The notes below the pieces were generated by a model that saw only the letters and a list, made by a program, of their open reading frames with translations, was not told the origin of the DNA and did no database searches. A DNA stretch of 57,414 nt from a virus. Positions within the stretch are counted from its first letter, which is position 1. Every line of letters begins with the position of its first letter. The translations under genes and the position numbers were made by a program. This document shows, piece by piece, positions 33,316 through 42,932 of the stretch. The stretch is from positions 1 to 57,414 of the IMG/VR virus record IMGVR_UViG_3300046007_006572; one strand, written 5' to 3'.

Positions 33316-33525
33316 TTATCCTCTATTTGCAATCTGTTGCAATAAAAACTTAATTTCTTGAAAGTCATTTTTCAAAGACGATATCTCTTCATTGAGGTGT
33401 TGAATCTCATCTTTCACTTTGTTTTTATTTCTGTGTTCCATCAAAGTTTCCCTATCAACGCTAATTATTGCATTGTTGAAAGGGTCCCTCAAAAGATTTT
33501 TATGGTCTTTTACTTTATGCATCAT
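33316..33525 (-). CDS. Small coiled-coil protein (69 aa)
   Basis: The N-terminal RDPFNNAIISVDRETLMEHR is followed by a charged helix KDEIQHLNEEISSLKNDFQE and IKFLLQQIA with clear hydrophobic heptads, indicating a coiled coil over about residues 38-65. Small proteins of this layout (RDxxSxAIxNxDxxxL then a coiled coil) lie between baseplate and fibre genes in related phages. It overlaps the stop of the large baseplate/tail gene in an ATGA junction and is probably translationally coupled to it. Function unknown. Confidence 0.6.
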   Translation of the reverse strand: MMHKVKDHKNLLRDPFNNAIISVDRETLMEHRNKNKVKDEIQHLNEEISSLKNDFQEIKFLLQQIANRG

Positions 33526-36500
33526 GATAGTGCAATCGCTCTCAGATTCTTGACTGTTGGTGCAGCCGCCGGGTTTGTAGAGAAGAACACAATCTTGATT
33601 GCAAATGTTCTAAAGTTTGTATATGTAACTCCACTTGAGGTGTAAGTAACATTGTTCACTTTATACTCATAATCATAATATTCAGAAGCATTTTGATTTA
33701 CCGAAGATACTCCACTCTGTGTCATCAATACCCAAGGCTTGTTCTCAATCTTATCCGAATCGGTTGCCGCTACAGCACGGTAATACACTTGAATTGAAGA
33801 ACCCTGCGGCAAGTTTTGTTGCAAGTAAACTCTGAGAGCAGTCGCATCAAATGCATCATTCAGTGTAACTTTTCTCAGAAGATATTTTGACGCTGCACCG
33901 CCACCCGATGACAATGTTTCAGGATACGATGTAACGTTTGCTGCTGCTGGACTTTCTAACAGATTTTTGATTGCAACATATGTAGAAGTCGAGACATCAA
34001 CGTATGGTGATACATCTGGATTCGTCGTAAACATCGAGATTTTTACGTTTGCATCTGCTGCTGTGTTCGCAACTTTTCTTTGGTCCAAGATAATGTTAGA
34101 GTTAGGAATAATTCCAACATAATCACTCAGAACTGCTGCACCATTATTTTTGGTTGCCAACTCAAAAGAAATATTTGCAGATGTAGCAACAGAGTCATAA
34201 GGAATGGTGAGTCTTGCTGCATCATATTGTTGCTCGTAACCAAATTGTTCAGTAGTCAAAACAGCAACTTGCGTTGTATTTGCATTGAATTCACACTTGT
34301 TCAAAACAAAACAAATATCACTGTTTTGGTCCGGCGTCCAAGTTGAACCATTCTGAGACTTGAAGAATGAGCCAATGTATGGTTGAGAAACAATTGGTCC
34401 CGTACCATCAATTCTTTGCTTCAGAATCGTACCAATGTAAACATTATATTTGTCTGAGTTCGCAGCAACAACAAAAGAATACTCACCAGGTTCCAAGAAA
34501 ATTGGAGAACTAAATGTGAATGTAGTTGCTACCGGTACATTTGCTGTTACTGGTAAGTTTACACTAGTTGGATTTAGTGTTACAGTTGAACCAGGTATCA
34601 CATAATTCGAATCTGGGAATCCATTCACTGTTGGTCTAAGTTCAACAGTAACGGGAATTCCAGTTGTGTCTTTTGTAGCAAAGAAAAGGTCGATGCTTGA
34701 AACGTAGATGCCTTCAGGATTCGTGAACTCATTTACAAAGAATGTTTGTCCAAGGGGGTCACCCACAGAACATTTTTCTTTTTTAGCTTCGTTCTTGAAT
34801 GCTTCTGTAACCTTGTCTAATGAAGCACCTCCAGCCGCAACAGATACCCAATAATTATAACCATCTTGGTCTGGTTTTCTTCCTAATTCACTCTGATATA
34901 ACTGTACAATTTTATCGGCAGCAGCATTAGCATTAGATACAACAGTGGCATAAGAAGGTGGTGTATAAGATGAACTCCCTGTCAAATCGTTAACCGCTTT
35001 TTGATAGTCTGTGCTTCCACCATATCTTCCACCACCACTTGAAGCAGCAGTAATAGCAACTGAAACACCCGTTGTATATGTTGGAGCATTACTGTCAATA
35101 TATGGACCAGTTGACTCTCCACCAATAACAGTTAGGAAAGGCACGTTAGGTTTCTTCTTCTTTTTCTTCTTTTTCTTTTTACCAGAGTAAAAATAAGTTT
35201 CGGCAAGAGTGCTTGCTAATTGCATTCCTAAACGATTATCACAGAAATATAAATGATTTTCACCAAAAGTAAACTTGAAGGTATCATCATTAGGAATTTT
35301 TAGTTGACCCTTAGCATAACCATTGGCGTTTGACACCAGTGCTTCCGTTGTATAAGTATTTGAAACGGTATTATAAGTGTTCAAATAACTACCAAGGTGT
35401 ACAGAATCTAAGTAAACTGTCAACTCTGTATTAGGTCGCATCCCAAAAAGTTCAAAGTTAATAGTAGTGTTGGCGACATATAGAAGAACTCTATTATCAT
35501 TCAATCTGCTATCATTCTCTCTTACTAAACCACTAGATGTTGTTTGAATTTGTTGTCCAGAAGTTGAATAATATGTATATACAATATTATTTTCTTCCGA
35601 AAAACCTAGTAAAGCCCAGTCGTTCCATTTTGTTCCTTCAAAGTTATTTGAATAAACATAATTATCCAAATCTTTGTCTTTATTCAAAACAACTTTAGCT
35701 TTTTTGAAGTCTATCCATCTTGGAGATTCTTTGTCTAGCTTTACGTATCCGATAAATCCAACTACATTGAATGGGTTTACATTGATTATTCCCGATGCTA
35801 CATTCTGAGTAATATAAGGAACAGAAGTATAAGACAAAGTGAGTAAATTGCCAGTTACTGCCAATGTGTTACTCGAAACTGACAAGAAAGTAGCATTACT
35901 TTCAAACTTTGGTCTCAAAACTTCATTGTCATAATCAATTGAGCATTTATAGTCTGGACTGAAAACATCACCAACACCATGACCTTTGAACGAATCTACA
36001 ATAAATCCATTGTTGAATAATCTATTGTCTTGGTCATCGTAGTAGGTGGTTGTCGCAATATCTTTTTCTAAAAGATTGAGTGCTGTATAGTACTCAACTC
36101 TTGTCAAACGGTTATCAAGAGCGCCAATGTCTCTCATTGTGTAACGTCTGTTATTTTGAATAGTTATATCAACATTACTTGTACTGTATGTGTAAGGGTC
36201 AACTTTTAAAGTATAAAGAGTCATTGCATCGACTTCATCATTTGGAGTCGGTGGATTGTTCAATGCACTTACACCAGAAATAACTTTAAAGGTACCATTC
36301 TTACGCAGAACAACTTTATCTGTTCTTGAGAGATAATATTCAACATTTGTGTCAACTGCACCAAGAATTGAATCGACAATCTGCTGCGAACTAAATGACA
36401 TTGCTAAGTTTGAATAAACATTCGAAGAAGCATCCGAAACTCTAATTGGTCTAAAGTCAACGGAATCTCTTAAATCAATAACTGTTCCATCTGTCTTTGT

Positions 36501-38861
36501 ATAAGTTGGAATAGTGTTATAAGTTGGGTATGACAATGTATCAAAGAAGCCTGTACCAGAATGACTATACCGGTCAAAAATAATCAAAACATTACCACTA
36601 TTTACAGTAGCATTATTGTTCACTTTGATTGTGGCATGGTCGTAGAATCCATCTCTTTGACCATAATCAATTGTGAAGCTACCAACTACGTTTACGTTCG
36701 CATTGGCATTGGCAGAATTTGTTGTGCTATCAGAAATATAAATTGCCGAAACATTGACAACATCAGCAAAACCTAAAGACAATGTGTTTGCGGTGTATTG
36801 ATTGATGTACTTTCTTACACCAGTTACTAAAGTTTTTGTTCTTCTTGCTGCCGCTGTGATATCAATCGTTGTCAAAATGTCTGCCGTACCATTGAAACCT
36901 GTGTCGGCAAGGTTGATGTTTAGAGTAGCTGGAGAACCAACAGATGGACTAGGAAGACTAAAATAGGTATTTGAACTTAAATCTACCCATTGTCCTCTTG
37001 AATATGCGCTAGCCGGAGTTCGAATACAAATAGCATAATTTTCTTGCTTGTTTCCTCCAGTTGCACTTGCAAATCTTTCTGTTCCATCATTTGTCTGAAC
37101 TGAACCTACACCAGCGGTAAATGAAACAGATTTGAATACTCGTTTTGTATAATAATTTACTTGAGAAAACTCTTTGACTACATCGTAAGAACTTTCAAAA
37201 ACTGAAGAATCGTAATTAGTATCTGTTAAGTATGCCGACTTGAATGAAAGTGTTGCTGCACCATTACTTGCAACAGGCGTTTGGCTAATTGTAATTTGAT
37301 TACCATTAACTGCCGTTACATACGTTGGAAATCTAATTTCAGCCGCATTTGGATTGCTAACAGCCATACCAACGGTAACACCAGTTGAGCTGGACAAGTT
37401 GATAAGAGGATTTGCACTGTTATATGCACCAGTAAGAGTTCTTGTAGTGATTGAACTTGAATCAATATTACATGTTCCGTTTACAGAAGTTGTATTACCA
37501 GCAATAATTGTGTTTGCTAAATCAATTGGAGTGTTGCTAGTTTTTACAATATTAAACAATTGCAATTTATAAACAGACGCCGAACCGTTTCCACTTACAT
37601 ATTCAATATTTCTTGGATATGCTTCTGCAATTTTTGTTGATGCGCCAAAATTACCGTTGTTACTGTGAATTTCAAGTTTTGATGCGGTTGAGAAATTAAA
37701 GATTTCACCGTTCGCACTTGTCACATAAAAGTAGTTACCATAATATGCAGGAACATCATAGCCCGAAACTGTTTCTGTATCTCTTGATTTTGACAATACA
37801 AGTTCGGTTACACCAACAGTTTCTATTTCATAACCTCTGACGTATGCCTTTCCGGGACTTATATCTAAAACAAAATTTGTGTTTGCCGCATCTGCAAATT
37901 TTTCATCTGGAATTTTTGGATCTAATCCTTCAACTCTATAATCTCCAGATTCATCATAAGTTCTTCTAGCAAGGGTATCTGCCAAAACAGAATACTGTGA
38001 GTTTTGAACATTCTTTACTAATTGACCTCTTCTATAACGAGCAACTTCAATGTATTTTGAACTCGTCAGACTTGGAATAGATTCATTGGCACTAATTTCT
38101 TTTGTAGTTAGTGTAAGCGTAATCTTGTATCTGTCTGCGCCTGGTGCAATATAATTTGAAGCACCAACGGCGGGGTCAAGTAAAGAAGTATCTGAAGAAG
38201 AAGTTACGATAGATTCTTCAACATCAAAACCAACAGTAACATTTGCATCATTAGAATATTTTGAAACTACTACAGTTTCAGGGTTACTTTGTACAAAATT
38301 TCCATTGATGAAAAAAACACCTTCTGTTACAGAGAACACTCTTGCTATAGTAGACGATTCTGTTGCCGATACGTTTGCTCTTGTGACAAGATTGGCTGTT
38401 GCAAGGTCATCGGTAGAATAAATTCTTAAAGTCTCAGAATTAGCAATTGAGCCATTTGAATTGAGTGTTGAGATACTTGAGGTTTTTATAAAAGTCAATA
38501 ATAATGTATTTGGGTCAGTGTCATCGGCAACCAGTGCTTTTTTGATTTTATAAACGGCATTACTACTATTCGCTACTGCAAAATAATTATCATATCCTGA
38601 AATGCTAATTGCAGTACCAGCGTAAGTTGATTGTAGCTTGACCGAATAAACTTGTTCATCAAATGTCTCAGCACCAGTAACTTTTGAACCTTCTTGAAAA
38701 ACATGCTTACCAAAACGGTCAATTTGATTTTGTAGAATAGTTTGTGATTGTGTCAATTCACGTGCTTGAACGGCACGACCAGGTCTAAACAGAATTCTGT
38801 GAAAATTTTTATCTTCATCAAAATCATCATAATATGGATTCGTATTGAAATTTAATGCCAT
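33522..38861 (-). CDS. Large baseplate/tail protein (1779 aa), DUF4815-type with DUF4214-like domain
   Basis: The N-terminus LNFNTNPYYDDFDEDKNFHR with ILFRPGRAVQARELTQSQTI marks the DUF4815 family of very large tail/baseplate proteins in T4-like aquatic phages. A helix-and-beta body follows (RDSVDFRPIRVSD near the middle). At residues 1228-1237 there is a run of ten lysines. Around 1310-1365 lies a DUF4214-like helical segment (VQLYQSELGRKPDQDGYNYW), a motif often linked to carbohydrate-associated proteins. The last 400 residues are beta-rich, with GIYVSSIDLFFATKDTTGIP. It occupies the gp9/gp10 position beside gp8, so it is probably a baseplate-to-fibre connector. Confidence 0.75.
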   Translation of the reverse strand: MALNFNTNPYYDDFDEDKNFHRILFRPGRAVQARELTQSQTILQNQIDRFGKHVFQEGSKVTGAETFDEQVYSVKLQSTYAGTAISISGYDNYFAVANSSNAVYKIKKALVADDTDPNTLLLTFIKTSSISTLNSNGSIANSETLRIYSTDDLATANLVTRANVSATESSTIARVFSVTEGVFFINGNFVQSNPETVVVSKYSNDANVTVGFDVEESIVTSSSDTSLLDPAVGASNYIAPGADRYKITLTLTTKEISANESIPSLTSSKYIEVARYRRGQLVKNVQNSQYSVLADTLARRTYDESGDYRVEGLDPKIPDEKFADAANTNFVLDISPGKAYVRGYEIETVGVTELVLSKSRDTETVSGYDVPAYYGNYFYVTSANGEIFNFSTASKLEIHSNNGNFGASTKIAEAYPRNIEYVSGNGSASVYKLQLFNIVKTSNTPIDLANTIIAGNTTSVNGTCNIDSSSITTRTLTGAYNSANPLINLSSSTGVTVGMAVSNPNAAEIRFPTYVTAVNGNQITISQTPVASNGAATLSFKSAYLTDTNYDSSVFESSYDVVKEFSQVNYYTKRVFKSVSFTAGVGSVQTNDGTERFASATGGNKQENYAICIRTPASAYSRGQWVDLSSNTYFSLPSPSVGSPATLNINLADTGFNGTADILTTIDITAAARRTKTLVTGVRKYINQYTANTLSLGFADVVNVSAIYISDSTTNSANANANVNVVGSFTIDYGQRDGFYDHATIKVNNNATVNSGNVLIIFDRYSHSGTGFFDTLSYPTYNTIPTYTKTDGTVIDLRDSVDFRPIRVSDASSNVYSNLAMSFSSQQIVDSILGAVDTNVEYYLSRTDKVVLRKNGTFKVISGVSALNNPPTPNDEVDAMTLYTLKVDPYTYSTSNVDITIQNNRRYTMRDIGALDNRLTRVEYYTALNLLEKDIATTTYYDDQDNRLFNNGFIVDSFKGHGVGDVFSPDYKCSIDYDNEVLRPKFESNATFLSVSSNTLAVTGNLLTLSYTSVPYITQNVASGIINVNPFNVVGFIGYVKLDKESPRWIDFKKAKVVLNKDKDLDNYVYSNNFEGTKWNDWALLGFSEENNIVYTYYSTSGQQIQTTSSGLVRENDSRLNDNRVLLYVANTTINFELFGMRPNTELTVYLDSVHLGSYLNTYNTVSNTYTTEALVSNANGYAKGQLKIPNDDTFKFTFGENHLYFCDNRLGMQLASTLAETYFYSGKKKKKKKKKKPNVPFLTVIGGESTGPYIDSNAPTYTTGVSVAITAASSGGGRYGGSTDYQKAVNDLTGSSSYTPPSYATVVSNANAAADKIVQLYQSELGRKPDQDGYNYWVSVAAGGASLDKVTEAFKNEAKKEKCSVGDPLGQTFFVNEFTNPEGIYVSSIDLFFATKDTTGIPVTVELRPTVNGFPDSNYVIPGSTVTLNPTSVNLPVTANVPVATTFTFSSPIFLEPGEYSFVVAANSDKYNVYIGTILKQRIDGTGPIVSQPYIGSFFKSQNGSTWTPDQNSDICFVLNKCEFNANTTQVAVLTTEQFGYEQQYDAARLTIPYDSVATSANISFELATKNNGAAVLSDYVGIIPNSNIILDQRKVANTAADANVKISMFTTNPDVSPYVDVSTSTYVAIKNLLESPAAANVTSYPETLSSGGGAASKYLLRKVTLNDAFDATALRVYLQQNLPQGSSIQVYYRAVAATDSDKIENKPWVLMTQSGVSSVNQNASEYYDYEYKVNNVTYTSSGVTYTNFRTFAIKIVFFSTNPAAAPTVKNLRAIALS

Positions 38862-38870
38862 GTTTAACCT

Positions 38871-40427
38871 TTAAAATTGTATAATAAATCTAACATTCTC
38901 AGCTTGACCATCTTCTCTTTCTATTTTTTCGATGTTTTCGACGTACAGTACATCACCAGAATATGGTTCAAATTCAGGATTAGTTGACGCCACAACTGTT
39001 CTTGATGCGCCTGAAGTTGCTCCAATCAGTGAAAGACCAACAACAAAAGTTCCTTGAACTTGAGTAATTTTTACAGCACTTGCAGTTTGTGAATAAACAA
39101 AACCATAAGCTACAGTGTTATTAGCAGTTACTTGAGACACATACTCATTCAGTGTATAAGACGGACCCGGTGTTAAGGTCAACGTTCTTGCTTGAGATAT
39201 AACTGAATTTGCTGTTGAGTTGTTTGCTTTTGCTGCTTGACCATATTTATGCGGGTTTCTAAGCAGTCCAAATTGTCTAAAAGAAGTATCTACAGAAATC
39301 AAACCGTTTTCTGTAGAATCTACTTCTCCAATTCTAGCTGTAACTTCAACATTTTTTGCCAACAAATCTTTTGCTGGATTCTTAGCATGACCGTACTTGG
39401 GCGCAATAATTGCTCTTGCATTGGCACCTGTGCCTGAACCGAATATTAAAACATTGGCTCTAGAGTAACCAGTTCCAATTGTTGTCAATGTAATCTTAGT
39501 TATGGCTCCATTAGCCAAAGTTGCAGATGCCGCAGCACTTGTTCCATCACCATCAAAGTAAATTCGTGTTGCGAAAGACAAGTTATTACCAGTTCCACCA
39601 CCATTTGCTGTTGCGGGTGAAGATAAGGTTATTTTATTATTTGGCGTATCAAGAACAGAAATAATAGCACCAGTTGGAATGCCTGTTCCAGAAACCGTCA
39701 TGTTTGCAGCAACATTCGTTGTATTGGCGACTGTCAAAATTGAGCAGCCAGTAATAAACGAAGTGACATTGACACTCGTATCATAGTAACCGGAACCAGC
39801 ACTTGTAATTACCACTGTTGTCAGTTCACCTTCTACTACACCAGTATCATCTAAGTTGAAGTCTGACAGTGTACTTGCTTGTGTATTTCGTGTTGGAGTT
39901 GGTACCCACTCTGTACTCAAGAATTTGTTCGATGATTTTACATTGAACATATACTTCCAAATGTAACCATCAGCCGTTGAGATAGCACCATTTGATGTTG
40001 AATAATCACCCGTTGGCTCTACTGTAGAGTTTGAAGAGAAATTGTTTGACAGACATTTGTAAACGTTTTTAGCCGATGTAATAATATAGAATGGCTTTAG
40101 ATTCTGAGATGTGTTGCCAGTAACTAAATCTGACAAAGCAATCGTATCATCATATTGACGATACTTTGTATTTGCTGTCCAGTTGACTCTTGGAATTACA
40201 AGCTCAACATCGTTTGCCGTAACTCTCTTTGCCGCAAACATATTATCCCAAACAGACTTCTCACTTGAGATTGTTTCCACAATGCTTGGTGGTGAAGATT
40301 CATTGGCATATGGAGTATGATTTCCAATGAAAACATACTGAATAGATGGATCCGAGTCGCTAAAAGAGTTTTTGAATCTCTCGGCGTTTTCTAGTGCAAG
40401 TTTTTCGGATGTGTAATTTAGAGCCAT
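38871..40427 (-). CDS. gp8: Baseplate wedge protein gp8
   Basis: The 518-residue product carries the gp8 hallmarks YVFIGNHTPYANESSPPSIV, SVWDNMFAAKRVTANDVELV and YKCLSNNFSSNSTVEPTGDY, and further on GYIWKYMFNV. It is longer than T4 gp8 (334 aa) because of inserted beta modules with the GTGYSRANVLIFGSGTGA pattern (about residues 205-345). It follows the gp7-position gene and precedes the DUF4815 protein, the T4 wedge order. gp8 stabilises gp7 and the outer wedge. Confidence 0.88.
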   Translation of the reverse strand: MALNYTSEKLALENAERFKNSFSDSDPSIQYVFIGNHTPYANESSPPSIVETISSEKSVWDNMFAAKRVTANDVELVIPRVNWTANTKYRQYDDTIALSDLVTGNTSQNLKPFYIITSAKNVYKCLSNNFSSNSTVEPTGDYSTSNGAISTADGYIWKYMFNVKSSNKFLSTEWVPTPTRNTQASTLSDFNLDDTGVVEGELTTVVITSAGSGYYDTSVNVTSFITGCSILTVANTTNVAANMTVSGTGIPTGAIISVLDTPNNKITLSSPATANGGGTGNNLSFATRIYFDGDGTSAAASATLANGAITKITLTTIGTGYSRANVLIFGSGTGANARAIIAPKYGHAKNPAKDLLAKNVEVTARIGEVDSTENGLISVDTSFRQFGLLRNPHKYGQAAKANNSTANSVISQARTLTLTPGPSYTLNEYVSQVTANNTVAYGFVYSQTASAVKITQVQGTFVVGLSLIGATSGASRTVVASTNPEFEPYSGDVLYVENIEKIEREDGQAENVRFIIQF

Positions 40428-40436
40428 AAGTTTTGT

Positions 40437-42932
40437 TTAAGTAATAATTATCAACGTCTGTGCAGAGGCGTTGCTTGTAAATGCACTTGAAACTGTCAAT
40501 GATGTATTGCTGACAATTGCATTGATTGTTCGAATCTGATTATTTATAGCGATTTGTGTGCCAATCGAAATGATACCTAGAGTATTTGCTATATTGAATT
40601 TAGTACCGGTACCAGTGACAGTAATAGAGCCGTTTGTCGTAGATACTAAACCAGAAATTGTTTCTGTGACTGATGACTCAACTGTGGCTTCCGAATCTAT
40701 GGAACGAGAGATTGGATATTCAGCAAAGTTTCTGAAACCAGCAGGATGAAGCAGATTCTTCAAAATAGCTGCGTACTTTGAAAATTCGGTGGCAACTGAA
40801 GTCACATAAGTGAAGTCGATATAGTAATCTAGACCCTCAATCTTTCTATCTAAAGAAGATATAATACCATCAGAACCTACCCATTTTCCTGGGAAAGAAA
40901 TATACGACCTTTCAATCTGTGCATTAGCTGTTGCAGTTCCATCACCAAAGTTTCCTAAATCAATCGTAGGAATGAATTGATAGCCTGCACCAGGATTTGT
41001 TATTTTGATTCGTGTAATTTGCCCCGAAACTCCAGAACCAGTAATTCCAAGTCTGTCACCATCACCCATCAAAGATGTAATTTGTAAGTTTGCTGCTGAA
41101 CCTGTAGCAGAAGAAACTGAAACTGTTGGGAAGTTGTTTTGTTCGTATCCTTGACCACCAATCAAATATCGGTCATATGCACCGATTCTTCTCTCTGTAG
41201 ATGTTCTTGTGAAAGACACATTTACATTCAATGATGTTGCCGAAAGAATCGAATTAACATATCTAGCTTCAGAGTTAATCATGATTTGGTCACCAACCGC
41301 CAGTTCATTGACGAAATCTGTTCCTGTTCCAACGACAACAACATTACCTGCTGTTGTATTAGCATTACCACTAATTCTTGTTGGTTGAATTTCGATTCTA
41401 GTAATCGCACCAGAAGCGTTTGTGTTTGTAACCGCTGCGGCAAATCCTCTTCCATAGGTTCCAACAGGATTTGCGCCAATAACAATTTCATCACCTATTT
41501 TGTAGCCAGTACCACCAGATACAATATCAATTCTACCAATAGAACCAAAAGAACCTATATCAAAAGTATTTGCGTACTTAGCACCGTCAGCAATAATGGT
41601 TAGATTTGATGCGTTAGTTCCAGAGTAAATGATAGCAACGTTGGTTATTGGACCAATATCAGTAATCGTTGCTTTTGAAAAAGCATCGACAAGACGAGTT
41701 GCTATATTCTCACCTGACGGTATTACAGTTGATGGGAATCCATAGTTTGAATTTGAAAGAACTATATTTGCATACGTGTTGATTGTGTCAGTGAAAAGCG
41801 TATACGAATTGGCAGAGTTTGCACCTGATGTGTCAATCGCTTGAGATGCTAATGTAATCGTACCATCATCATTAAATGCTGTTATAATACCACCAAGTGC
41901 AAAGCCTGCACCACCATAACCAACAGTTGCAGCATCAGCAAAACCAACTGACACTTCATCAACAATTGCTTCGGCAGGAGTTTGTGGAGCACCACCAATA
42001 ATTGTTACTGGGTCACCAACGTTATAACTAGTGCCGCCATTTATTATTGTAATCGAGCTGAGTGTTGCAACGGTATCTGACCGTATTGTAATAAGAGTTA
42101 CACCATCATCGGCAAAAACATCGGATGTGATTGTTTCGGCGTTAAGAAACGAACCAGACAAAGTGGATTCGTCAACATATAATTCAATTGAAGTTTGCTG
42201 AGTAATTAATCTTGGCGCCGCACGTTCAACAATTGCAGTAGCACCAGAAGTCAGGCCTGTGATTTTTCTGTTTGTAAATAATGTTTCATCAAAATCATCA
42301 TATACAACTTTTATTTTAGCGTTACTGGCTGGAGCAGAATTGAATACTATCTTTTTTGCTTCTTTGAGAATATAAAAGCCACTTGTAGTTACAACATCAT
42401 TTACATAAACTGTAACATCCGAATCGGCAACTTCTTGTGGAAGAATAAAAATTTTTGTTGTGCCATCACCCACATAATAAGAATAAACATCGTTGTCAAT
42501 TCGAACGACATTTTCTACTGTCCACTTACCGTCTGATGCACGAAGAATATTATCTTTGGGATATGTAATTGTAACTTCTTCACCGTAAAGAAGTCTGAAC
42601 AATAATTCAAATGACTTTACACTACCCTTTGTCAGATATAAAGGTAATGCTTTTTTGATGAGAAGTGCTTTATCAGCAGCAGTATCTAATGGAAATAATG
42701 GTGCATAGTTATTGATAAAGTTTTTCTCAAACTGCTCTATTGAATCATCAACATCCGAAACGTGACGTAAATTTTTGGCTTGCGTAATTAGGTCGTTGAT
42801 TTTTGTTCCTTGTTTTTGCTCAAGGAACTCATAATACGCTTCAAGAAAAGTGACGAAAAGAGGATATTCGTCCCGAACAAACTCAGGAACTTGGCGATTG
42901 ACAAGTATGGATGTTCTCAAATCTGTAGTCAT
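40437..42932 (-). CDS. Baseplate wedge structural protein in gp7 position (831 aa)
   Basis: The start TSILVNRQVPEFVRDEYPLF and VTFLEAYYEFLEQKQGTKIN is highly characteristic of a large baseplate protein of T4-like marine phages. Residues about 95-130 hold LPLYLTKGSVKSFELLFRLL. Several beta modules follow with GGTSYNVGDPVTIIGG, GGTGYKIGDEIVIG and NPGAGYQFIPTIDLGNFGDG. Near the C-terminus is LKNLLHPAGFRNFAEYPIS. It overlaps gp6 by one base and sits between gp6 and gp8, the position of gp7, the wedge initiator. Whether it is a true gp7 homologue is not decided by the visible motifs. Confidence 0.68.
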   Translation of the reverse strand: MTTDLRTSILVNRQVPEFVRDEYPLFVTFLEAYYEFLEQKQGTKINDLITQAKNLRHVSDVDDSIEQFEKNFINNYAPLFPLDTAADKALLIKKALPLYLTKGSVKSFELLFRLLYGEEVTITYPKDNILRASDGKWTVENVVRIDNDVYSYYVGDGTTKIFILPQEVADSDVTVYVNDVVTTSGFYILKEAKKIVFNSAPASNAKIKVVYDDFDETLFTNRKITGLTSGATAIVERAAPRLITQQTSIELYVDESTLSGSFLNAETITSDVFADDGVTLITIRSDTVATLSSITIINGGTSYNVGDPVTIIGGAPQTPAEAIVDEVSVGFADAATVGYGGAGFALGGIITAFNDDGTITLASQAIDTSGANSANSYTLFTDTINTYANIVLSNSNYGFPSTVIPSGENIATRLVDAFSKATITDIGPITNVAIIYSGTNASNLTIIADGAKYANTFDIGSFGSIGRIDIVSGGTGYKIGDEIVIGANPVGTYGRGFAAAVTNTNASGAITRIEIQPTRISGNANTTAGNVVVVGTGTDFVNELAVGDQIMINSEARYVNSILSATSLNVNVSFTRTSTERRIGAYDRYLIGGQGYEQNNFPTVSVSSATGSAANLQITSLMGDGDRLGITGSGVSGQITRIKITNPGAGYQFIPTIDLGNFGDGTATANAQIERSYISFPGKWVGSDGIISSLDRKIEGLDYYIDFTYVTSVATEFSKYAAILKNLLHPAGFRNFAEYPISRSIDSEATVESSVTETISGLVSTTNGSITVTGTGTKFNIANTLGIISIGTQIAINNQIRTINAIVSNTSLTVSSAFTSNASAQTLIIIT

